Positions 36,690 to 45,477 of a stretch of 64,000 nucleotides of DNA are shown here, one piece after another. The notes under the pieces are model-generated. The model saw nothing but the letters and a program-made list of their open reading frames with translations. It was not told the DNA's origin and searched no databases. Both the position numbers and the translations under genes were made by a program. The first letter of the stretch is position 1; each line of letters opens with the position of its first letter. The DNA comes from Dyadobacter psychrotolerans (lineage in GTDB: Bacteria; Bacteroidota; Bacteroidia; Cytophagales; Spirosomataceae). Location of the stretch: contig NZ_SMFL01000006.1 of NCBI RefSeq assembly GCF_004349265.1, forward strand, positions 1-64,000. The letters are read 5' to 3'.

Positions 36690-37322
36690 ATGGAAAATCC
36701 GGTTTTAATTTTTGGCGCAGGCGATCTTGGCGTTCAGGCCCTTGATATATTCAGACGTAACCAGGTTTTGGTTTACGGACTTTTAGATGACAAAAAAGAA
36801 CTTCATGGTCAGGAATATGGCGATGTGAGTGTTTTGGGAGATACCGACGATCCTAATTTTGTCAATATTGTTGGTGATAAATGTGAAGCATTCGTTGCAA
36901 TCGGCGAACGTTCGGTACGGGAAAAATTGGTGGAAACACTGGTGGAAGATCGTAAAACCATGCCGGTAAATGCCATCCATGATACAGCAATAATCTCTGA
37001 AATGGCTGAAATAGGGCATGGAAATTTAATAGCCGCGCGTGTTACGATCGGGCCAAAGTCAAAAGTGGGCAGCCACTGCCTGGTTCAGACTGCCGCCGTT
37101 CTGGATACCTGGGTACAGGTTGGCAATTATGTTACAATCGGTACCGGAGCGATCATCAATGACCGGGTAAAAATTGCAGACGGTGCCTATATCGGTTCCG
37201 GCGCAATCATCGTCGCTGGTATTGAAATCGGTAAAAATGCACGTATCGGAGCTGGTTCAGTTGTTGTTGAAAACGTGCCGGCTAAGGCTACTTATTTCGG
37301 AAATCCGGCTAAGAAGGTTTAG
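36690..37322 (+). CDS. NeuD/PglD-like sugar O-acyltransferase
   Basis: The 210-residue protein begins with a PglD-type N-terminal nucleotide-sugar-binding fold (MENPVLIFGAGDLGVQALDIF, VYGLLDDKKELHG) and continues into a left-handed beta-helix of hexapeptide repeats from about residue 110 (GHGNLIAARVTIGPKSKVGSHCLVQ, positions approximate) to the end (KNARIGAGSVVVENVPAKATYFGNPAKKV). Such enzymes acetylate amino-sugars for glycan or sialic-acid-like synthesis. The ATG at 36690 is used; an upstream in-frame TTG at 36660 adds nothing family-like. No glycan synthesis genes are adjacent. Confidence 0.82.
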   Translation: MENPVLIFGAGDLGVQALDIFRRNQVLVYGLLDDKKELHGQEYGDVSVLGDTDDPNFVNIVGDKCEAFVAIGERSVREKLVETLVEDRKTMPVNAIHDTAIISEMAEIGHGNLIAARVTIGPKSKVGSHCLVQTAAVLDTWVQVGNYVTIGTGAIINDRVKIADGAYIGSGAIIVAGIEIGKNARIGAGSVVVENVPAKATYFGNPAKKV

Positions 37323-37337
37323 GAATAATTTTAAGCA

Positions 37338-38322
37338 TTGGCATTGCTAAATGAAGATATAAGTATCTTCAATCACACACTAAATATTGATTTATTTAAA
37401 CGGAATGATACACTGTGGAAAGGAATACTGGAAAACGTCTGCGAACACTTTTTGCGATTCTTTTTTAAGGAGGCTGATTCTTTGTTTTCCATGGAAAAAG
37501 GATTTCAATTTCTGGATAAAGAATTGGATCAATTGTTCCCTGCGGAAGACATTGCAGCTCCGAAATTTGTTGACAAACTGATAAAGGTCGTTGCAAAATC
37601 CGGTAAAGAAGAATGGATATTAATCCATGTAGAAGTACAGGGTTATAAGGATGACGATTTTGGCAAACGCATGTTTACATATTTCTATCGCATTCTGGAT
37701 AAGTATAACAAGCCTGTGACTGCGATCGCTATCTTTACAGACAATGATAGAAAGTTTCATCCTGCATTTTATCAATACGAATACCTGGGAACAAAAGCCA
37801 CTTTTAACTTTAAGACTTACAAGATTTTAGATCAGGAGGAGGAAGTTCTGTCAGAAGATGAAAATCCTTTTTCTATTGTCGTGCTGACGGTACTTCTTGC
37901 ACTGAAGAAAAAGAAGATAACGGATGAAAAACTTTACGATTTAAAGTACTCATTGGCAAAAAACCTGCTCACAAAAAAAAATTGAAAAGAAAAAAGTTGA
38001 TGACCTTTTAATCTTCCTACAACACTACGTAACCTTTGCCGACCCGGAATATAATGTTAAATTTGAAAAGAAAATTGAGGAGCTAACAGAAAACCAAAGA
38101 ACCATGGGCATCAGGGAACTCGTACTTGACCAGGCAAAAAAAGAAGGAATTGCTTTGGGCGAAAAGAAAGGAATTGAAAAGGGAATTGAAAAAGGAATTC
38201 AAGAGGGGAAAACCGAAGTCGTAAAAAACATGCTGATTACTGGCAGGTTCACGGATCAGGAGATTGCAAACTTCGCGAGTGTTCCGGAAGTCTTTGTTAC
38301 AGAGATCAGAAAAACGCTTTAA
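37338..38322 (+). pseudogene. Rpn-family PD-(D/E)XK nuclease/putative transposase, frameshifted at A9
   Basis: The first frame (37338-37985) gives an Rpn/DUF4351-type PD-(D/E)XK domain, with ILENVCEHFLRFFFK, DKLIKVVAKSGKEEWILIHVEVQGYKD and the catalytic-type HVEVQG core. It ends LLTKKN at a run of nine A (37973-37981). Removing one A continues in frame as TKKIEKKKVDDLLIFLQHYV...KFEKKIEELTENQR and then the usual repetitive tail (38104-38322) KKEGIALGEKKGIEKGIEKG. Together they give about 327 residues, the normal family size. The break is either a real mutation, a sequencing error in the homopolymer, or polymerase slippage. The start is a TTG at 37338; other starts are possible. Confidence 0.8.
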
Positions 38323-38349
38323 ATTCTTCTATTGTATCTTAAAACCTCT

Positions 38350-38372
38350 GACTCCCAGTTGGGAGTCTTTTG
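38350..38372 (+). terminator. Intrinsic terminator after the Rpn gene
   Basis: GACTCCC (38350-38356) and GGGAGTC (38361-38367) form a 7-base stem with loop AGTT, followed by TTTTGTTT. It separates the Rpn gene from the DUF177 promoter. Confidence 0.85.
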
Positions 38373-38425
38373 TTTATTGTGCAATAAAAATTCTCCATAG
38401 TTTTTTTATTAACACGAAAAGACAC

Positions 38426-38433
38426 TACCTTTG
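38426..38433 (+). promoter_or_regulatory. Promoter -7 box (TACCTTTG) of the DUF177-rpmF cluster
   Basis: The 8-mer fits TAnnTTTG, with a seven-T tract about 20 bases upstream in the -33 place. Transcription would begin near 38440, which favours the GTG at 38454 as the start of the DUF177 gene over the TTG at 38442. Confidence 0.65.
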
Positions 38434-38453
38434 CAGTCCTTTTGTCAGAAATA

Positions 38454-39011
38454 GTGAAAGAGCTAAGTAAATACAACATAGACATTTACGGTTTGGAAGA
38501 CAAACAGTATGACTATGATATGGAGTCGGGAGATGCGTTTTTCGAGGAACTGGAACAGGATATCGTTGAAAAGGGCTATTTTAAAACGCATGTGCAGCTG
38601 ACGAAGTCTGCAACCATGATCCAGATTCATTTTCACACTGAGGGGACCGTCGGATTAACTTGCGACAGAAGCCTTGAACCGTTTGAAGAACCATTTATTT
38701 CAGATGAAAAAATCATTTTGAAATATGGCGACCGGAATGAGGAATTGACGGATGAGATTGAGATCATAAACAGAAATACTCCTCGAATAAACATCGCCAG
38801 GTACATTTTTGAGTTTATTGCACTCTCTCTGCCATTTAAAAAAATACATCCCAGCCTGCGCACTGAGGATGATAAAAATGGCCTGACGGAGGATGAAGAT
38901 GAAGTAGTGCTGGTTTATTCCTCTCAAAGTGATGATGAGACTGACGAAGATGAGCCGGAGGAAAAAATAGACCCGCGTTGGGAAGCATTGAAAAAGCTAA
39001 AAGGAGAATAA
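38454..39011 (+). CDS. DUF177/YceD-family protein
   Basis: The 185-residue soluble protein matches the DUF177 (YceD) family, whose genes lie next to rpmF in most bacteria and are linked to 23S rRNA accumulation. The N-terminal part reads KELSKYNIDIYGLEDKQYDY, the middle has VQLTKSATMIQIHFHTEGTVGLTCDRSLEPFE with one retained cysteine, and the C-terminal third is very acidic (TEDEDEV, DDETDEDEPEEK) and ends DPRWEALKKLKGE, the usual family ending. The GTG start is chosen from the promoter position and the family-like MKELxKY N-terminus. rpmF follows by 94 bases. Confidence 0.82.
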   Translation: MKELSKYNIDIYGLEDKQYDYDMESGDAFFEELEQDIVEKGYFKTHVQLTKSATMIQIHFHTEGTVGLTCDRSLEPFEEPFISDEKIILKYGDRNEELTDEIEIINRNTPRINIARYIFEFIALSLPFKKIHPSLRTEDDKNGLTEDEDEVVLVYSSQSDDETDEDEPEEKIDPRWEALKKLKGE

Positions 39012-39105
39012 GTTTTGTTTACGTATTCTTTGAATACGATAAAATAGCAAAACATATAAATAAGAATTTCAAAAACGAATATTAACATACAGAACATAAA
39101 GCATC

Positions 39106-39300
39106 ATGGCACATCCCAAGCGGAAAATTTCCAAAACCCGTCGCGATACACGCAGAGCGCATGACTTCCTAACTGGTAAACAACTAGGAACAGACGCTTC
39201 AACAGGTGAAATCCACCAGTTCCACCGTGCGCACGTACACGAAGGAAATCTGGTTTACAGGGGTAAAGTAGTAGTTGAAAACTATACTAAAACGGTTTAA
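39106..39300 (+). CDS. rpmF: 50S ribosomal protein L32
   Basis: The 64-residue basic protein begins [20 protein letters not shown], the L32 signature, and ends [11 protein letters not shown]. Many L32 proteins carry four zinc-binding cysteines in the C-terminal half; here there are none ([19 protein letters not shown]), so this is the zinc-independent form, with histidines in the region. It sits in the conserved order DUF177-rpmF-plsX-fabH. A strong terminator follows, so plsX may depend on read-through or its own promoter. Confidence 0.93.
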   Translation: MAHPKRKISKTRRDTRRAHDFLTGKQLGTDASTGEIHQFHRAHVHEGNLVYRGKVVVENYTKTV

Positions 39301-39320
39301 TTTTTAACAGTGAAGATATC

Positions 39321-39364
39321 AATTTCGCAGCAGCCCTATAAAAGTTGTTGCGAAATTCTTTTTT
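39321..39364 (+). terminator. Intrinsic terminator after rpmF
   Basis: AATTTCGCAGCA (39321-39332) pairs with TGTTGCGAAATT (39346-39357) with one G-U, followed by CTTTTTTA. It lies 20 bases after the rpmF stop. Confidence 0.85.
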
Positions 39365-39432
39365 ACTAAGGCACAACTGCTAAATTTACACCTTCGATTT
39401 CTAACTTATTAGTATAAAATAACAGCGTGTAA

Positions 39433-40371
39433 ATGAAAATTGCGGTAGATGCTATGGGGGGAGATTTGGCTCCACAGGCTATTGTTGAAGGGGTTATACA
39501 AGCCGCTTCTGAACTACCATCGGAGGCAAGAATCGTGTTAATTGGAAGAGAAAGTGCTATTTTGGAGATTTTTAACCAAAATAATTTTACTCCTACCAAT
39601 ATTGACATCGTTCATGCAGAAGATGTTATTGAGATGGGCGAACATCCCACCAAAGCACTTTCACAAAAGCCTAATTCCAGTATCGGAGTAGGTTTCAGAC
39701 TTCTTAAAGAGAAAGAAGTGGACATATTTTGCAGTGCCGGCAACACCGGTGCGATGCATGTAGGTGCACTTTTTAGCATAAAAGCAATCGAAGGAATTCT
39801 AAGGCCCGCTATTGCAGGCTTTGTTCCTCAGGTAGGAGGCGGACATGCTATTATGCTCGATATTGGTGCAAATGCCGACTGTAAGCCGGAGGTTCTTGCC
39901 CAATTCGGAGAAATCGGCTCTCTTTTTGCTCAGTATACTTTTCAAATAGAAAGTCCACGCGTTGCGTTAATGAACATCGGTGAAGAAGAACAGAAGGGAT
40001 CATTAACATCACAAGCAACCTACCCGCTTCTGAAAGGGAATAAAAAGATCAACTTTATTGGAAATATTGAAGGGAAAGACCTCTTCAATAATAAAGCAGA
40101 TGTAATCGTAACGGACGGTTTCACAGGTAATATTCTGTTCAAACTTGGCGAATCGCTTTATGAGATTGCCCGTAAACGAGGAATAAAAGATGATTTCATT
40201 GATCAAACCAATTACGAATCGATAGGCGGCAGCGCAATTATCGGAGTAAACGGCAATGTGATGATCGCGCATGGAATTTCGTCACCACTGGCTATTAAGA
40301 ATATGATAGGCTGGGCATACAAACAGGTTAAATCCAAAGCATACCTGCACATTGCCCAGGCCCTGAACTGA
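39433..40371 (+). CDS. plsX: Phosphate acyltransferase PlsX
   Basis: PlsX makes acyl-phosphate from acyl-ACP for phospholipid synthesis. The 312-residue protein starts [20 protein letters not shown], a diagnostic N-terminus, and has [50 protein letters not shown] and [15 protein letters not shown]. Length and order are normal. It lies between rpmF and fabH, as in many bacteria, and should be a peripheral membrane enzyme. Confidence 0.95.
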   Translation: MKIAVDAMGGDLAPQAIVEGVIQAASELPSEARIVLIGRESAILEIFNQNNFTPTNIDIVHAEDVIEMGEHPTKALSQKPNSSIGVGFRLLKEKEVDIFCSAGNTGAMHVGALFSIKAIEGILRPAIAGFVPQVGGGHAIMLDIGANADCKPEVLAQFGEIGSLFAQYTFQIESPRVALMNIGEEEQKGSLTSQATYPLLKGNKKINFIGNIEGKDLFNNKADVIVTDGFTGNILFKLGESLYEIARKRGIKDDFIDQTNYESIGGSAIIGVNGNVMIAHGISSPLAIKNMIGWAYKQVKSKAYLHIAQALN

Positions 40372-40460
40372 TACCGAATGCAGACAACCACGCTAATATC
40401 AATAAAAACGACATTGTCTTTTACCACAATCCAACCGGATTTTGATTGTTATATTGAACC

Positions 40461-41456
40461 ATGACCCAAATTAGAGCCTCTATTACAGGAATACAAGGGT
40501 ATGTGCCTGACTACATTCTCACAAATGCCGAACTGGAAACGATGGTTGCCACCAACGATGAGTGGATCGTTAGCCGTACGGGTATCAAAGAAAGGCGCAT
40601 TCTGAAAGGAGAAGGCTTGGGAAGTTCGCATATGGGCGCAGAAGCGGTTAAAGGCCTTTTAGCTAAGACCAACACTTTACCTTCTGAAATAGATCTTTTG
40701 ATCTGTGCAACCACTACTCCTGATTTTATTTTTCCCTGTACTGCGAACCTGATCTGTGATATGGTTGGTATCCGCAACGTTGGGAGCTTTGACATTCAGG
40801 CTGCCTGCTCAGGTTTCGTTTATGCACTTACACTGGGGTCTCAGTTTATTGAGACCGGAAAATATAAAAAGATCGTTATTGTTGGCTCGGATAAAATGTC
40901 CGCAATAACGGACTATACAGATCGCAAAACATGTATTCTGTTTGGCGACGGAGCCGGAGCAGTTTTGCTTGAGCCTGATACCGAGGGATATGGAATTTAC
41001 GATTCTATAATTCGCTCTGATGGAATGGGTTATCCTTATCTGCATCAGAAAGCCGGGGGGAGTCGCTACCCTCCTACGCATGAGACAATCGATAAACGGT
41101 GGCATCATGTTTTCCAGGACGGCGCACAGGTATTTAAGTTCGCAGTGACAAACATGGCCAACGTTTCCGCTGAAATTATGGAGAAAAATGGTTTGTCCAG
41201 TGACGACGTTGCCTGGCTGGTGCCGCATCAGGCTAATCGCCGGATTATTGAAGCGACAGCCAACAGAATGGGTGTGGGGATGGACAAAGTGATGATGAAC
41301 ATTCAGAAATACGGCAATACAACCTCCGCTACAATCCCGCTTTGTCTTTGGGATTACGAATCACAATTAAAAAAAGGAGATAATCTGATATTATCCGCCT
41401 TCGGTGGCGGTTTTACCTGGGGCTCAGTATATTTAAAATGGGCTATCGGGGAATAA
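40461..41456 (+). CDS. fabH: 3-oxoacyl-ACP synthase III (FabH)
   Basis: FabH starts fatty-acid chains by condensing acyl-CoA with malonyl-ACP. The 331-residue protein has the catalytic triad in place: C116 in QAACSGF, H256 in VPHQANRRI and N286 in [10 protein letters not shown]. The N-terminal [16 protein letters not shown] and the ending [16 protein letters not shown] are typical. It starts with ATG 89 bases after plsX and precedes efp by 86 bases on the same strand. Confidence 0.95.
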   Translation: MTQIRASITGIQGYVPDYILTNAELETMVATNDEWIVSRTGIKERRILKGEGLGSSHMGAEAVKGLLAKTNTLPSEIDLLICATTTPDFIFPCTANLICDMVGIRNVGSFDIQAACSGFVYALTLGSQFIETGKYKKIVIVGSDKMSAITDYTDRKTCILFGDGAGAVLLEPDTEGYGIYDSIIRSDGMGYPYLHQKAGGSRYPPTHETIDKRWHHVFQDGAQVFKFAVTNMANVSAEIMEKNGLSSDDVAWLVPHQANRRIIEATANRMGVGMDKVMMNIQKYGNTTSATIPLCLWDYESQLKKGDNLILSAFGGGFTWGSVYLKWAIGE

Positions 41457-41542
41457 GAAAAGAATATCTGGCTGAAATGAATCTGCCAGGTACTCTTCTA
41501 CATTTTTCATTGAAAACTATTTCGCATTATTATTGAATTAAA

Positions 41543-42109
41543 ATGGCAACTACAGCAGATTTGCGTAACGGATTGGTAATACACTATAACCATGATCTGT
41601 TTCAGGTTACAGAATTTCAGCACGTTAAACCCGGCAAAGGAAATGCTTTTGTTCGTACAAAATTAAAAAGTCTTACATCCGGCAAAGTGTTGGACAACAC
41701 TTTTTCATCTGGTGCTACCATTCTACCGGTTCGCGTTGAACGTCATAAATTTCAGTTTTTGTACAAAGATGAAGTCGGTTTCAACTTCATGAACTCTGAA
41801 ACTTTTGATCAGGTTTTGATTGATGAAAAACTGATTACCAATGCCGATCTTATGAAGGATGGCCAGGAAGTTGAAATCCTGATCAACACAGAAACTGAGG
41901 CTGCATTACTTTGTGAATTGCCGCCTTTTGTGGAATTAGAAGTAACTTATGCGGAGCCGGGCTTAAAAGGCGACACAACCAACTCCCCTAAAAAATCGGT
42001 TGAAGTTGAAACGGGAGCCCGTATCATGGTTCCTTTGTTTATTGAGGAAGGCCAAAAAATCAAAGTCGACACACGCACCTACGATTACGTAGAAAGGGTA
42101 AAATCATAA
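41543..42109 (+). CDS. efp: Translation elongation factor P
   Basis: EF-P relieves ribosome stalling at polyproline stretches. The 188-residue protein shows the three-domain family layout, with the N-terminal KOW-like domain bearing the tip loop HVKPGKGNAFVR. The tip residue is K32, the position that is lysylated or otherwise modified in many bacteria. The C-terminal OB domain ends VPLFIEEGQKIKVDTRTYDYVERV. No modifying enzyme gene is in the window. The gene lies between fabH and accB, a common Bacteroidetes order. Confidence 0.95.
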   Translation: MATTADLRNGLVIHYNHDLFQVTEFQHVKPGKGNAFVRTKLKSLTSGKVLDNTFSSGATILPVRVERHKFQFLYKDEVGFNFMNSETFDQVLIDEKLITNADLMKDGQEVEILINTETEAALLCELPPFVELEVTYAEPGLKGDTTNSPKKSVEVETGARIMVPLFIEEGQKIKVDTRTYDYVERVKS

Positions 42110-42200
42110 TTTCATTTTCTGTTAAAGGTAAAAGAATCGTGTTATCTGCTTATAAATGAGCCTGAACCGTTTCTTTCCTTCACTGCTTAAAACTGTCCAA

Positions 42201-42680
42201 ATGGAAACTAAAGAAATTCAAAAGCTAATTGATTTCATCGCCCAGTCGGGACTTGATGAGGTGAATATTGAAACGAACGAATTAAAGATTAAGGTAAAAA
42301 GGTATGGTTCTGCTCCGGTAGTTTATACCTCAACTCCCCAGGCAACAGCTCCTGCGTCTTCACCTGTTCAGGCAGCACCTGTTGCACAGTCGAACAGCGC
42401 AGCACCAACTGAAACAAGCGCTGCACCTGCTGCTTCAAATCTGATCACGATCAAATCACCAATGATTGGTACGTTTTACCGTGCATCAAGCCCTGAAACC
42501 CCTTCATTTGTAAGTATCGGTGATGAAATCAAACCGGGTAAAGTGGTTTGCGTAATTGAAGCAATGAAGCTTTTCAACGAAATCGAATCTGAGATTTCAG
42601 GAAAAATTGTAAAAATACTGGTAGAAAACGCAACTCCGGTTGAATTTGACCAGCCTTTGTTTTTGGTTGAGCCTGCATAA
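42201..42680 (+). CDS. accB: Biotin carboxyl carrier protein of acetyl-CoA carboxylase
   Basis: AccB carries CO2 on biotin for malonyl-CoA synthesis. From METKEIQKLIDFIAQSGLDEV the protein has 159 residues: an N-terminal domain, an Ala/Pro/Ser-rich flexible linker (about 45-85), and a C-terminal biotinyl domain with K123 in EAMKLFNEI. An upstream in-frame ATG at 42156 adds an unusual 15-residue leader, so 42201 is preferred. accC follows by 34 bases; together they form the biotin half of the enzyme. Confidence 0.93.
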   Translation: METKEIQKLIDFIAQSGLDEVNIETNELKIKVKRYGSAPVVYTSTPQATAPASSPVQAAPVAQSNSAAPTETSAAPAASNLITIKSPMIGTFYRASSPETPSFVSIGDEIKPGKVVCVIEAMKLFNEIESEISGKIVKILVENATPVEFDQPLFLVEPA

Positions 42681-42714
42681 GGGTAATGGCTGATCTGTAA
42701 CTAAATAGATTTTC

Positions 42715-44058
42715 ATGTTTAAAAAGATACTCATTGCCAACCGGGGCGAAATCGCCCTGCGTGTTATAAGGACCTGTCGTGAAATGGGCATTAAAACGGT
42801 TGCTGTATATTCTACTGCAGATCGCGATAGTCTCCATGTCCGCTTTGCTGATGAGGCCGTTTGTATAGGTCCTCCTCCAAGCCGTCAGTCTTATCTTAGC
42901 ATTCAAAATATCATTTCAGCGGCCGAAGTTACCGGCGCTGACGCCATACATCCGGGATACGGATTTTTATCAGAAAACGCTGAATTTTCACAGATCTGCG
43001 CGGATTACGGTATCAAATTCATCGGTGCCACAGCAGCCCAGATCAACGGAATGGGCGACAAGGCAACCGCCAAGGCAACCATGATTAAAGCAGGCGTGCC
43101 GGTTGTGCCTGGTTCAGAAGGTTTACTTGAATCTGTTGAACAGGGAAAAAGACTTGCTGAAGGTATCGGTTATCCGGTAATCGTAAAGGCAACTGCCGGA
43201 GGGGGCGGACGCGGTATGCGGGTAATTAATAAACCGGACGAATTTGAAAAAGCATGGAATGATGCACGTACCGAATCGGCTGCGGCATTTGGAAATGACG
43301 GTTTGTATCTTGAAAAATTTGTAGTTGAACCACGCCATATTGAAATTCAGATTATCGGAGATCAATACGGTAAAGTTTGCCATTTGTCAGAACGCGACTG
43401 TTCAATTCAGCGTCGTCATCAAAAACTGGTAGAAGAAACACCTTCCCCTATTATCACGCCTGAATTACGTGAAAAAATGGGTGCTGCCGCTATCAAAGGC
43501 GCACAGGCTATCGGTTACGAGGGTGCAGGTACGATCGAGTTTCTGGTAGACAAATACGGCGAGTTTTTCTTCATGGAAATGAACACCCGTATTCAGGTTG
43601 AACACCCGATCACAGAAGAAGTAACGGATTTTGATTTAATTAAAGAGCAAATTAAAGTTGCTGCCGGCGAACCGATCAGCGGCGTCAATTATACTCCAAA
43701 ACTTTTTGCAATGGAATGCCGGATTAATGCCGAGGATCCGGCAAACGGCTTCAGGCCATCACCTGGTAAGATCACAAACCTGCATTTTCCTGGTGGTCAT
43801 GGCATTCGTATCGACAGCCATGTTTACAGCGGCTACACCATTCCGCCAAATTATGACTCTATGATTGCCAAGCTTATCGTAAGCGGACAGTCACGCGAGG
43901 AAGTACTTACACGTATGAAACGTGCTTTGCAGGAATTTGTCATTGAAGGTATTAAAACAACAATCCCTTTCCATATTAAACTAATGGATGATCCCGGCTT
44001 CAAATCCGGAAATTTCACTACAAAATATCTCGAAACCTTTGATTTTTCTACGCTCTAG
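42715..44058 (+). CDS. accC: Biotin carboxylase subunit of acetyl-CoA carboxylase
   Basis: AccC carboxylates the biotin of AccB using ATP and bicarbonate. The 447-residue ATP-grasp enzyme starts [25 protein letters not shown] and shows [14 protein letters not shown], the [17 protein letters not shown] segment and [18 protein letters not shown]. Length is standard. It is the last gene of the cluster and is followed by a strong terminator. The carboxyltransferase genes accA and accD are not in the window. Confidence 0.95.
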   Translation: MFKKILIANRGEIALRVIRTCREMGIKTVAVYSTADRDSLHVRFADEAVCIGPPPSRQSYLSIQNIISAAEVTGADAIHPGYGFLSENAEFSQICADYGIKFIGATAAQINGMGDKATAKATMIKAGVPVVPGSEGLLESVEQGKRLAEGIGYPVIVKATAGGGGRGMRVINKPDEFEKAWNDARTESAAAFGNDGLYLEKFVVEPRHIEIQIIGDQYGKVCHLSERDCSIQRRHQKLVEETPSPIITPELREKMGAAAIKGAQAIGYEGAGTIEFLVDKYGEFFFMEMNTRIQVEHPITEEVTDFDLIKEQIKVAAGEPISGVNYTPKLFAMECRINAEDPANGFRPSPGKITNLHFPGGHGIRIDSHVYSGYTIPPNYDSMIAKLIVSGQSREEVLTRMKRALQEFVIEGIKTTIPFHIKLMDDPGFKSGNFTTKYLETFDFSTL

Positions 44059-44093
44059 GCGCAGAGGGATTAGGATACAGGGCAAAGGATAAT

Positions 44094-44127
44094 AAAGTCC
44101 GGTTTCGAAAGAGGCCGGACTTTTTGT
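44094..44127 (+). terminator. Intrinsic terminator after accC
   Basis: AAAGTCCGG (44094-44102) pairs perfectly with CCGGACTTT (44115-44123), followed by TTTGTTTT. It lies 35 bases after the accC stop. Confidence 0.9.
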
Positions 44128-44202
44128 TTTAATAAAGGAACCCGAAGCATTACCGCTAAAAAGTTTTTATTTAAGATTGTTTATATGCAGTCTAAATAAC
44201 TC

Positions 44203-44210
44203 TACTTTTG
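44203..44210 (+). promoter_or_regulatory. Promoter -7 box (TACTTTTG) of the AraC-type regulator
   Basis: The 8-mer fits TAnnTTTG, with TTGTTTA about 20 bases upstream as a possible -33. It overlaps the in-frame TTG at 44208, ruling that codon out as a start. Confidence 0.6.
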
Positions 44211-44240
44211 CAGAAAGATATTTTTTGCAAAATCGCAATC

Positions 44241-45356
44241 ATGACGGTAAAAGGAGAAAAAATGATGTATCATGGAGAAATACCTGCTACTACCATTTCG
44301 ATTGAGGAAACTAAGGCAAACCACTGGCATTATCCTGATTTTTCTGCGATTAAGAAAGATGAAGTGATCGAAAATGACATCGGTTATGACGACGAATTTC
44401 GGATCGGATTTGGAAAAGAACTGTTACTCGAAGATATTTATGTTTGGTATGGGCGCTTTCGCTCACTTTCCAAAAAACCGGTGCTTGTTAATAGTTCGGG
44501 ATCTCATGTCCAAATGAACTTCAGTCTGCAAAATTCAACGGTTTATTTAAATGAAACGCAGTCACGGCCATTTGTAAGATTTAAACCGCATCAGCACAAT
44601 CTTTTACTTCTTCCCAAAAAAAATATGTTGGTTCAGTGGCAGCCAAAGGAGGAAACAGAAGTTTTTGCAATTAATATCACTACCGATTTTTTCTTCAAAA
44701 CCTTACCGGAAGAACATCCGCTTTACCGGCATTTTCAAAATGGTATTTCAGAGATATTGCCGGCGTTTTTGAGTCAGCGAAATTTACCTGTGACGCCCAA
44801 AATGATCTCCACCTTATTTGAAATCCTGCATTGCACTTACAGCGGTTATCATAAGAGCCTGTTTGTAAAAGCAAAGGTTATCGAACTTCTGGCACTGCAA
44901 TTTGACCAGTACGAACAATTACCACTTCCTGATTTTGACTCTGCATTGAAGCAGGAGGATATCGAAAAAATGCATCTTGCAAGAAAAGTCCTGCTGGAAA
45001 ACATCGAAACACCATTGTCGTTAAAAGATCTTGCACATCAGATTGGTACCAATGAATTTAATCTGAAAAAGTATTTTAAAGAAGTGTTTGGTACTACTGT
45101 TTTCGGCTATCTGCACGATTTCAGGATGGAGCGTTCGAAGGTTTTACTATGTGAAGAAGAAACAAAAATCTCAGAAGTAGCCCAGCAAATGGGTTATAAG
45201 CATGCCACGCATTTTACTGCAGCCTTTAAAAAACACTTTGGTTATTTGCCCAATAAAATCCGGATCCTTTTAATACATCTCCTCCAGTTTGCCGAATATC
45301 TGATTGAATGTGGAATGGAGATGATAGAAAGCGGAGTTGTGACGGAGGTTGTTTGA
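44241..45356 (+). CDS. AraC-family transcriptional regulator
   Basis: The 371-residue protein has an N-terminal beta-rich sensing part (about 25-180; HQHNLLLLPKKNMLVQW) and a C-terminal double helix-turn-helix (about 245-340): LSLKDLAHQIGTNEFNLKKYFKEVFGTTVFGYLHDFRMERSKVLL with ISEVAQQMGYKHATHFTAAFKKHFGYLPNKIR. Two start codons are possible, ATG 44241 and ATG 44262. The second has an AAAGGAG five bases upstream, a rare real Shine-Dalgarno-like sequence in this window. A 25-residue hydrophobic/acidic tail follows the DNA-binding domain. Targets are unknown; relatives often regulate siderophore or outer-membrane uptake genes. Confidence 0.85.
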   Translation: MTVKGEKMMYHGEIPATTISIEETKANHWHYPDFSAIKKDEVIENDIGYDDEFRIGFGKELLLEDIYVWYGRFRSLSKKPVLVNSSGSHVQMNFSLQNSTVYLNETQSRPFVRFKPHQHNLLLLPKKNMLVQWQPKEETEVFAINITTDFFFKTLPEEHPLYRHFQNGISEILPAFLSQRNLPVTPKMISTLFEILHCTYSGYHKSLFVKAKVIELLALQFDQYEQLPLPDFDSALKQEDIEKMHLARKVLLENIETPLSLKDLAHQIGTNEFNLKKYFKEVFGTTVFGYLHDFRMERSKVLLCEEETKISEVAQQMGYKHATHFTAAFKKHFGYLPNKIRILLIHLLQFAEYLIECGMEMIESGVVTEVV

Positions 45357-45408
45357 GTTGAACGTAAAAAGAGGGAGTTTAGCAGCATTCGTTCCATTCT
45401 TAGAATAA

Positions 45409-45455
45409 ATCATCCTTGAAAATCGAATATTAGGCGTGTGACTTACAAGGATGAT
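45409..45455. terminator. Inverted repeat between convergent genes
   Basis: ATCATCCTTG (45409-45418) and CAAGGATGAT (45446-45455) are perfectly complementary with a 27-base loop. It lies between the ends of the AraC regulator and the TPR membrane protein, where a shared terminator is expected. The long loop and lack of T tract make the role uncertain. Confidence 0.45.
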
Positions 45456-45477
45456 CTCGATTAAGCAGTTTATACAA

